13,738 bases of DNA, taken from contig JAQVOZ010000015.1 of NCBI GenBank assembly GCA_028702365.1, positions 1 to 13,738 on the forward strand. The letters run 5' to 3'. A program made the translations under genes and the position numbers. The DNA comes from Candidatus Omnitrophota bacterium (lineage in GTDB: Bacteria; Omnitrophota; Gorgyraeia; Duberdicusellales; 4484-171). This document shows positions 7,375-12,916 of this stretch, in pieces. The notes beneath the pieces were generated by a model. It had not been told where the DNA came from. It saw nothing but the letters and a program-made list of their open reading frames with translations, and searched no databases. Numbering within the stretch: position 1 is the stretch's first letter; each line of letters starts with the position of its first letter.

Positions 7375-8541
7375 ATGCGTAGGATATTATTTTTAGGTTT
7401 GATTTCACTACTGGCTCTTGGCACTTTTGTACATGCCGAGGATAAAAAATTTGATGTTTATACCGATAAGGGTGCTGCTGGCAACCATTTTATCCCAAGC
7501 GGATGGATGGGTGACTACGGAGATTTGAAATTCAGCGATCAGGATACTGAATCACCTGCAAGCGGCTCAACAGCCATGAAAATCGATTACAGCGCAAAAA
7601 AAACACAAGGCAATGGCTGGGCAGGAATTTACTGGCAGTCTTCGCAAAACAACTGGGGAACAAAAGATACAGGCGTTGATTTAACAGGTTTTAACAAATT
7701 AGTCTTCAAAGCAAAAGGTAAAAACGGCGGAGAAGTAATCAGCATGGTAAAGGTTGGCGGAATCACAAAAACACCAGCCGGAGAAGCAGTTGCTTTTCCT
7801 GATTCAGCTAACGTTGAGGCCGGCCCATTCAGGTTAACCAAGGATTGGCAGGAATATTCAGTTAATTTGGCCGACAAAGACCTTCATTACATAAATGGCG
7901 GCCTTTGTATGATTTTCAATGCTGACCAGGCAGGAGGAAAAGAAGAAACTGTATATCTCGATGATGTCTATTACGCATATGACCCGGAGCTTAAAAAAGA
8001 AGAATCAAAAGTAAACTTTCCGTTTTACGTTTATGCTGATGCCGGTTCATTAGATAATCATTATGTCCCGAGCGGATGGATGCCTGCAACTGCAGCGAAA
8101 GACCTAAAACTTGATACTAACTGGAAGAATTTACCGTTTAGCGGAGATTCTTGTATCCGCGTTGAATACAAAAATAATTCCGGAACCCGTTGGGCAGGTA
8201 TGTATTGGCAGCAACCAGCGAATAACTGGGGCACAGTTGCTAATGCGGGTTTCAATTTACAAGGCGCAACGAAACTTACTTTCTGGGCAAGAGGAGACAA
8301 GGACGGAGAAGTTATCAACGAATTTAAGGTCGGCGGTATTTCCAGCGGCGAGTACATTGATTCCGACAGCGTAAGCATTGGGCCGATACAGCTTACGAAA
8401 GACTGGAAACAGTATGAAGTTGATTTACGCGGTAAAGACCTTTCCTATATTATAGGCGGTTTTTGCTGGGCAACAAACATCGACGTAAATGACCCTGAAG
8501 GAATAGTATTTTACTTAGACGACGTTAAGTACGAGAAATAA
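7375..8541 (+). CDS. Secreted protein with two tandem carbohydrate-binding-like beta-sandwich domains
   Basis: The 388-residue protein starts at ATG 7375 (GGAGG, 6-nt spacing). It has a clear signal peptide ending in 'FVHA' (cleavage after residue 21). The mature protein is two homologous repeats, about 26-202 and 216-388, joined by a charged linker ('ELKKEESK'). Matching landmarks are NHFIPSGWM (37-45) with NHYVPSGWM (228-236), 'WAGIYWQ...NNWGT' (82-96) with 'WAGMYWQQPANNWGT' (273-287), 'LTKDWQEY' with 'LTKDWKQY', and a terminal YLDDV in each. The pattern of many Trp/Tyr residues, alternating beta strands and a final YLDDV strand resembles jelly-roll carbohydrate-binding modules, but I cannot name a family. 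No catalytic domain is present. Lying between two glycosidase-like genes, it probably binds the polysaccharide or presents it to the enzymes. This function is inferred. Confidence 0.75.
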   Translation: MRRILFLGLISLLALGTFVHAEDKKFDVYTDKGAAGNHFIPSGWMGDYGDLKFSDQDTESPASGSTAMKIDYSAKKTQGNGWAGIYWQSSQNNWGTKDTGVDLTGFNKLVFKAKGKNGGEVISMVKVGGITKTPAGEAVAFPDSANVEAGPFRLTKDWQEYSVNLADKDLHYINGGLCMIFNADQAGGKEETVYLDDVYYAYDPELKKEESKVNFPFYVYADAGSLDNHYVPSGWMPATAAKDLKLDTNWKNLPFSGDSCIRVEYKNNSGTRWAGMYWQQPANNWGTVANAGFNLQGATKLTFWARGDKDGEVINEFKVGGISSGEYIDSDSVSIGPIQLTKDWKQYEVDLRGKDLSYIIGGFCWATNIDVNDPEGIVFYLDDVKYEK

Positions 8542-8550
8542 AACAATCTC

Positions 8551-8584
8551 CAAGCAGAAGGCAGCGTCAGCTGCCTTCTGCTTG
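8551..8584 (+). terminator. Perfect 15-bp intergenic hairpin (attenuator or 3' stabiliser)
   Basis: CAAGCAGAAGGCAGC (8551-8565), loop GTCA, GCTGCCTTCTGCTTG (8570-8584). The stem is perfect and very stable, but it is followed by ATTATTC, not a run of T. It is therefore a poor intrinsic terminator and may act as a partial terminator or block 3' exonucleases. That would raise the level of the upstream binding-domain mRNA relative to the downstream enzyme. Confidence 0.65.
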
Positions 8585-8607
8585 ATTATTCAAAAACAGA
8601 AAAGTAA

Positions 8608-9846
8608 ATGAAAAAAATCTTAATTTTAGCAATTTGTCTGTGTTCAAATTTATTCTTTCACTCGTCTTTATTCGCAGAACCCTCCAAAATCGAAATTAAA
8701 AGAACAGACGACGGCGGATATTACCTTACCGTAAATAAAAAACCCTTTCTAATAAAAGGTGTAATTTATAACCCCACGCCAATTTGCCAGGGATACGATT
8801 ATGAGTTTTTTAATGACAAAAACAAACAATGGCTTGTAGACGGCAAACTCATGAAAGACGCAGGCATTAACTGTGTCCGAATTTATTCAACCGGTGAAGA
8901 CATTGACAAAGTAAAAGAATTTATTAACGAAATGTATACTAAATTCGGAATCTACACCATAGTCAGCGACTGGCTGGGCCTTTGGTCTTATCCCGGCGTA
9001 AATTATGCAGACAGCCAATTTCAAAAAAATACAAAAGAACGTATTTTAAAAATTGCTGAGGCCCTTAAAAACGAAAAAGGGCTGCTTATGTGGGTTCTGG
9101 GCAATGAAAACAGTTATACTTTTTCGGGAAAAATCTGCTTCTGGACCTGCCCGGAAATAGATAAGATAAAAGATTTGCGGCAGCAAATAGAAAAGCGTGC
9201 AACAATTTATTATTCGTTTGTAGATGATTTGGCTGCGGAAATCAAAAAAATCGACCCCAATCACCCTGTTGCCTTAGGAAATGGCGAAGAAAGCTTTTTG
9301 AATATAGCATCGAAAGTATGCAACGATATAGATATTTTGGCCATAATTTCATACCGAGGAAAAAAATTCGGCAATTTGTTCGAACACATAAAGACATATT
9401 TTGACAAACCAATTTTTATTTCGGAATTTGGGGCAGACTCTTACGATAGCTATCTTAAGAAAGAAGCTGAGGAAATCCAGGCTGACTATATAGTTTCTCA
9501 ATGGAAAAATTTATTTTACTACACTGTATTTAGCGGCAACAAGCAGGGGAACTGCCTGGGCGGTACACTTTTTGAGTGGAGCGATGAATGGTGGAAACAT
9601 AACGAAGGCTACACCCCGGACTGGTGCATTCATAACGTTGAAGCTGGCTGGTCCAACGGCTCATATTATTTCGACATAAAAGCAGAGAATGGCCTTAACA
9701 TGAATGAGGAGTGGTTCGGCATAGTGGCACTTTCCGATAAAAAAATAAAGGGGACTGCAATCGACCAGCGGATACCCAAAAAAGCTTACTATGCGCTTAA
9801 GGAATATTTAAGCCGTATCTCTAAGGAATCCGCGAGAATAAAATAA
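8608..9846 (+). CDS. Secreted clan GH-A glycoside hydrolase-like protein, paralogue of the 773-residue protein
   Basis: The 412-residue protein has a signal peptide (cleavage probably after 'SLFA', residue 23) followed directly by a TIM-barrel glycosidase-like domain. It aligns with the C-terminal half of the larger protein: 'FLIKGVIYNPT' (47-57), 'LMKDAGINCVRIY' (81-93), 'MWVLGNENSY' (161-170, Glu167 as probable acid/base), 'PVALGNGE' (220-227), 'ISEFGADS' (271-278, Glu273 as probable nucleophile), 'GGTLFEWSDEWWK' (318-330), 'MNEEWFG' and 'KKAYYALKEYL'. It lacks the TPR region and the Asp/Asn-rich calcium-like loops. No Shine-Dalgarno is visible before ATG 8608, which lies 24 nt after the hairpin, so expression may be low. 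Relatives include GH2, GH5 and GH72 barrels, the last including beta-1,3-glucan transglycosylases. Hydrolysis versus transglycosylation cannot be decided here. Confidence 0.82.
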   Translation: MKKILILAICLCSNLFFHSSLFAEPSKIEIKRTDDGGYYLTVNKKPFLIKGVIYNPTPICQGYDYEFFNDKNKQWLVDGKLMKDAGINCVRIYSTGEDIDKVKEFINEMYTKFGIYTIVSDWLGLWSYPGVNYADSQFQKNTKERILKIAEALKNEKGLLMWVLGNENSYTFSGKICFWTCPEIDKIKDLRQQIEKRATIYYSFVDDLAAEIKKIDPNHPVALGNGEESFLNIASKVCNDIDILAIISYRGKKFGNLFEHIKTYFDKPIFISEFGADSYDSYLKKEAEEIQADYIVSQWKNLFYYTVFSGNKQGNCLGGTLFEWSDEWWKHNEGYTPDWCIHNVEAGWSNGSYYFDIKAENGLNMNEEWFGIVALSDKKIKGTAIDQRIPKKAYYALKEYLSRISKESARIK

Positions 9847-9894
9847 AGCCTGCCTACCCTAAACACAAGCTACCTTAATTTCCCTCAAAAACGT

Positions 9895-9923
9895 TTGACA
9901 GACAAGCAATTATTTATTAAAAT
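9895..9923 (+). promoter_or_regulatory. Strong sigma70 promoter of the PagL-like gene
   Basis: Perfect TTGACA (9895-9900), 17-nt spacer, TAAAAT (9918-9923, 5/6). Transcription would start near 9930, leaving a leader of about 64 nt before ATG 9994. ACAAGC (9902-9907) and GCTTGT (9932-9937) form an inverted repeat flanking the -10, which could be a repressor site or chance. Confidence 0.72.
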
Positions 9924-9993
9924 TTAAAGAGGCTTGTTTTACAGTTAAAGCAGAATAATTATGCTTATTTGAGCCAAAAGGAGGTTAAGGAGA

Positions 9994-10617
9994 ATGAAGA
10001 AAGTTTTAGCTTTAACAGTATTTTTTTTATGTTTAGTTAATGTGCCATTTACTTATGCGCTTGACGGGATATCGGTATTAAGCGGTTACCTTGATGCACA
10101 TCTTACTGATACAAAAAAGGATTACCAGGCTGTACCGTTATTGGCTGGCCTTATTTTCGACATGAAGCCCTTAACCAGTAAAATAGGACTAAACCCCAAA
10201 GGCAGAATTGATTTTATACTTGAACCTTTTATAAATACGGTAACTACACCGAATTCCAACGTTGAAGTAGGTTCTAATTTCTTGTTCGAATATGTTTTTC
10301 CGCTTTCTGAAAAACTTCAACCATACGTTAAGGGCGGCATTGGCGCCTTGTATATGAGCCAGCATACGCTGGAACAGTCAACCCAATACAACTTTCTTCC
10401 TCAGGGAGGCGGAGGCATACGTTATTTTATCAAGGATAATATTGCCCTTGATTTTGAATACCGCTACAGGCACCTTTCTAACGCAAGTATAAAACACCCC
10501 AACAGCGGTATAGATGCAAATATGTACCTTGGAGGTATTACAATATTTTTTGATAAAGGAAAAAGTGCAGCTACAAAAGAAGATGATACAAAAAATACGC
10601 AAAGCCAGGATAACTGA
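9994..10617 (+). CDS. PagL-like lipid A 3-O-deacylase (acyloxyacyl hydrolase family)
   Basis: PagL-type enzymes sit in the outer membrane as small beta-barrels and remove the 3-O acyl chain from lipid A. The 207-residue protein has a signal peptide (cleavage probably after 'TYA', residue 22) and then amphipathic strands. Near the C-terminus is the family motif 'RHLSNASIKHPNSGID' (159-174). His160 and Ser162 match the catalytic His/Ser pair of Pseudomonas PagL. The third catalytic position, 14 residues after the His, is Asp174 where Pseudomonas PagL has Glu. A polar tail (about 188-207, Lys/Asp/Thr-rich) follows the last strand. AAGGAGG at 9978-9984 gives 9-nt spacing to ATG 9994. Its end overlaps the acetyltransferase gene by 35 nt. 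The fold and family are well supported; activity with Asp is inferred. Confidence 0.8.
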   Translation: MKKVLALTVFFLCLVNVPFTYALDGISVLSGYLDAHLTDTKKDYQAVPLLAGLIFDMKPLTSKIGLNPKGRIDFILEPFINTVTTPNSNVEVGSNFLFEYVFPLSEKLQPYVKGGIGALYMSQHTLEQSTQYNFLPQGGGGIRYFIKDNIALDFEYRYRHLSNASIKHPNSGIDANMYLGGITIFFDKGKSAATKEDDTKNTQSQDN

Positions 10618-11047
10618 CGCCAAAGAAATATACTCATTGATTAATTCCTGGTCAAAAGAAGGGAAAGTCCTTGAAAGGTCCCTTAATTATATTTACGAAA
10701 ATATACGGGACTTCTGGATCTACGAAACCAAGAATACGATAATCGGCTCCTGCGCACTTCATGTGGTTGGCTGGCAGGAATTAGGAGAAATAAAATCTCT
10801 GGTTGTTTTGAAAAAATTTCAGGACAAAGGCATAGGAACAAAACTGGTTTCGCAGTGTATCAAAGAAGCGAAAAATATAGGCGTAAAAAACGTATTTGCG
10901 TTAACATTTGTTCCTCAATTTTTTAAAAAGCTTGGCTTTCGCGAAATAGACAGGAAAAATCTTCCACATAAAATCTGGAGCGATTGTGTAGATTGCATCT
11001 ATTTTCCAGACTGCCAAGAAAAAGCTGTAATTCTGCATTTAAAATAG
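10583..11047 (+). CDS. argA: Short ArgA-type amino-acid N-acetyltransferase (GNAT)
   Basis: This is a 154-residue stand-alone GNAT protein of the type that acetylates the alpha-amino group of glutamate with acetyl-CoA, the first step of arginine synthesis. The start is placed at ATG 10583 ('MIQKIRKARITDAKEIYSLI'), where the domain begins; an ATG at 10514 would add 23 unrelated residues. Landmarks are 'LERSLNYIYENIRDF' (30-44), 'GSCALHVVGWQELGEIKSLVV' split over 55-75, the acetyl-CoA pyrophosphate loop 'FQDKGIGTKLV' (79-89), 'TFVPQFFKKLGF' (108-119) and 'LPHKIWSDCVDC' (127-138). Three cysteines (135, 138, 144) form a CX2C-X5-C pattern near the C-terminus, which I recall as common in this subgroup. 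It overlaps the PagL-like gene by 35 nt and probably relies on that transcript. Another GNAT substrate cannot be excluded. Confidence 0.78.
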   Translation: MIQKIRKARITDAKEIYSLINSWSKEGKVLERSLNYIYENIRDFWIYETKNTIIGSCALHVVGWQELGEIKSLVVLKKFQDKGIGTKLVSQCIKEAKNIGVKNVFALTFVPQFFKKLGFREIDRKNLPHKIWSDCVDCIYFPDCQEKAVILHLK

Positions 11048-11157
11048 TAGCACGAATATCCACGAATAAAAAACTAATTGCCACGGATAGAAAACGGATT
11101 TATTCGTGCTAATTCTTGCCGGCAGACAGGCGTCTATAATTCGTGGTAATTTGTGTC
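11048..11157. repeat. Compound short repeat (CACGAATA / ATTCGTG family) with nested insertion
   Basis: TAGCACGAATA (11048-11058) and TATTCGTGCTA (11101-11111) are perfect 11-bp inverted copies. CCACGAAT (11060-11067) is mirrored by ATTCGTGG (11139-11146), and related CCACGGAT lies at 11081-11088. Within the right half, a 22-bp segment (11116-11137) starting TTGCCGGCAGACAGGC is flanked by AATTC on both sides (11111-11115 and 11138-11142). Removing the segment plus one AATTC restores a continuous ATTCGTGCTAATTCGTGG. The unit fills the space between the argA-like stop and the next gene's ribosome site. Confidence 0.75.
11113..11140 (+). promoter_or_regulatory. Repeat-derived candidate promoter of the acyl-CoA dehydrogenase gene
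   Basis: A perfect TATAAT (11135-11140) spans the right junction of the nested insertion. A -35 at 16-nt spacing reads TTCTTG (11113-11118), which is weak, and TTGCCG (11116-11121) is too close at 13 nt. Transcription would start near 11147, about 29 nt before ATG 11176, leaving the AAAGGAG site intact. Confidence 0.4.
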
Positions 11158-11175
11158 CAAACAAAGGAGAAAAAA

Positions 11176-12339
11176 ATGTTTCTTGTTGATTATCCAATGA
11201 CGGAAGAACAAAAAATGTTAAGAGAGCTTGTCCGCCAGATTGCGGAAGAAAAAATAAGGCCAATGTCAAGGGAACTTGACGAAAAAGAACAATTTCCCTG
11301 GGAAGCAATAAAAACCATGGCACAGGCTGATTTATTCAGATTATGCATACCGGAAGCTTACGGTGGCATGGGCCCCGGGCTTTTAAATCTTTGCATAGCA
11401 ACCGAAGAGGTTTCCCGGGTCGATGGAGGAATCGCAACCTGCTATGCGGCATCATTTTTGGGAATGTTTCCGATACTTTTGTACGGTACGGAAGAACAAA
11501 AGAAAAAATATCTTCCCGATATAGCAAGCGGAAAAAAACTTACCGCATTCGCCCTCACAGAACCGGGAGCCGGCTCTGATGCTTCAGCTGTCTCAACTAC
11601 TGCAAAAAAAGAAGGTGATTATTATATACTCAATGGAACAAAACATTTCATTACCAATGGCGGAGATGCTGAAATTTATACCGTGATTGCAGTAACCGAT
11701 AAAACTAAGGGCGCCAGGGGGGTTTCTGCTTTTATTGTTGAAAAAGGAACTAATGGTTTTACTTTTGGAAAAAAGGAAGAAAAATTAGGTATACGAGCTT
11801 CTTCCACCAGAGAACTTATTTTTACTGACGTAAAAGTGCATAAGGATAATTTGCTGGGACAGCGTGAAGGCATAGGTTTTATTGCCACAATGAAAACTTT
11901 CGATAATTCAAGGCCCGGGGTTGCCGCACAAGCAGTGGGCATTGCCCAGGGGGCACTTGAACTCGCTACAGAATATGCGCACAAAAGAGGGCAATTCGGA
12001 AAACCCATAAGCTCATTTCAGGGAATACAATGGATGCTTGCTGATATGGCAGCGAAAGTTGAGGCTGCCAGGAGCCTTGTATATGCTACCGCAGGAATGG
12101 TAGATAGGGGGCTTAAAGATGTGGGAACAGCTTCAGCCGCAGCTAAACTTTTCGCATCCGAGGTAGCAATGCAGGTTTCAACTGATGCCGTCCAGATATT
12201 CGGCGGCTATGGCTATATGCGCGATTATCCGGTTGAGAAATTTATGCGTGATGCAAAAATTACGCAGATTTACGAAGGAACAAACCAGATACAGAAAAAT
12301 ATCATCGCTCTTTCGCTTATCAAAAAATACGGCAAATAA
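11176..12339 (+). CDS. Acyl-CoA dehydrogenase, short-chain/butyryl-CoA type
   Basis: This is an FAD-dependent cytoplasmic enzyme that introduces the alpha-beta double bond in acyl-CoA, passing electrons to ETF. ATG 11176 is chosen because AAAGGAG (11163-11169) precedes it by 6 nt; an in-frame GTG at 11143 has no such site. The 387-residue length is normal. N-terminal helical domain: 'EEQKMLRELVRQIAEEKIRP'. FAD/substrate region: 'AFALTEPGAGSDASAV' (124-139) and 'FITNGGDAEIYTVIA' (158-172). Then 'LGIRASSTRELIFTDVKV' and 'RGQFGKPISSFQGIQWMLADMA' (271-292). C-terminal: 'QIFGGYGYMRDYPVEKFMRDAKITQIYEGTNQIQ', with catalytic Glu367 in IYEGTN, the position used by short- and medium-chain enzymes. No etfAB, thiolase or hydratase gene is next to it. 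Chain-length preference is inferred from overall similarity to butyryl-CoA dehydrogenases. Confidence 0.93.
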   Translation: MFLVDYPMTEEQKMLRELVRQIAEEKIRPMSRELDEKEQFPWEAIKTMAQADLFRLCIPEAYGGMGPGLLNLCIATEEVSRVDGGIATCYAASFLGMFPILLYGTEEQKKKYLPDIASGKKLTAFALTEPGAGSDASAVSTTAKKEGDYYILNGTKHFITNGGDAEIYTVIAVTDKTKGARGVSAFIVEKGTNGFTFGKKEEKLGIRASSTRELIFTDVKVHKDNLLGQREGIGFIATMKTFDNSRPGVAAQAVGIAQGALELATEYAHKRGQFGKPISSFQGIQWMLADMAAKVEAARSLVYATAGMVDRGLKDVGTASAAAKLFASEVAMQVSTDAVQIFGGYGYMRDYPVEKFMRDAKITQIYEGTNQIQKNIIALSLIKKYGK

Positions 12340-12341
12340 TC

Positions 12342-12366
12342 CGGCCATTTTAGCCTAAAATTGCCG
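12342..12366. terminator. Hairpin downstream of acyl-CoA dehydrogenase, possible weak terminator
   Basis: CGGCCATTTTAG (12342-12353) and CTAAAATTGCCG (12355-12366) pair over 12 bp with one mismatch around a very short centre. The last few pairs must open to form a loop. No T tract follows in either direction, so Rho-independent termination is doubtful. It separates the dehydrogenase from aroK. Confidence 0.4.
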
Positions 12367-12412
12367 CAATAAATAAACTGCAGTCGTGCGTTTGGAGTAA
12401 CCGGAGTTGCAA

Positions 12413-12916
12413 GTGAAAAATATTTACCTTGTCGGTTTTATGGGGACAGGCAAAACTACGGTGGGTAAAATTTTAGCCGCCAGGCTTAAACGGCAGTTTA
12501 TTGAAATGGATGAGGTAATCGAGAGGCAAGAAGCTTGCCCTATAACTGAAATCTTTACAACGAAAGGCGAGCCTTATTTTAGAAAATTAGAAAACAATCT
12601 TCTTAAAAAAATATCAACGCAAAAAAAACTTGTAGTAAGCTGCGGCGGCGGGCTGATTTGCAACAAAAAAAACCTAAAAATCCTTACGGAAACCGGCATC
12701 GTCTTTAACCTCGCGGCTTCGGCAAAAACTATTTACGAAAGAACCAAAAAATATAACCACAGGCCATTACTTAATGTGGATAACCCCGTACTTAAGATAG
12801 ATGAGCTTATTCAGAAACGGAATCAGTATTACAATAAAGCGCATCACACAATAGACACAACCGGTGTAAACCCTGATGAGGTTGCAGAAAAAATAATCGA
12901 TGAGCTGAATGGCTAA
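12413..12916 (+). CDS. aroK: Shikimate kinase AroK
   Basis: AroK phosphorylates shikimate at the 3-hydroxyl with ATP in the chorismate pathway. I place the start at GTG 12413, 6 nt after GGAG (12403-12406), giving 167 residues; TTG 12407 would add two residues. Walker A is 'GFMGTGKTT' (8-16). The shikimate-binding residues are present: Asp33 in 'EMDEVIE', Arg57 in 'YFRKLE' and Gly78-Gly80 in 'SCGGGLI'. The lid Arg117 is in 'NHRPLL'. Length and motif order are normal for the family. The stop overlaps the dprA start by 8 nt, so the pair is translationally coupled. Confidence 0.95.
   Translation: MKNIYLVGFMGTGKTTVGKILAARLKRQFIEMDEVIERQEACPITEIFTTKGEPYFRKLENNLLKKISTQKKLVVSCGGGLICNKKNLKILTETGIVFNLAASAKTIYERTKKYNHRPLLNVDNPVLKIDELIQKRNQYYNKAHHTIDTTGVNPDEVAEKIIDELNG

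Noticed and set aside
7302..7379. A 24-codon leader peptide from the GTG inside the orphan Shine-Dalgarno
   Set aside because: The start codon is part of the SD motif, with no separate ribosome site upstream, and the peptide has no recognisable feature.
10514..10582. Upstream ATG extension of the acetyltransferase
   Set aside because: The extra 23 residues do not resemble any GNAT N-terminus and come from the out-of-frame end of the PagL-like gene.
10378..10623. Minus-strand 81-residue open frame opposite the PagL-like gene
   Set aside because: It lies antisense to the conserved catalytic motif with no recognisable protein features.
11143..11175. GTG start for the acyl-CoA dehydrogenase inside the repeat
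   Set aside because: It would translate the repeat and the ribosome site itself; ATG 11176 gives the standard N-terminus.
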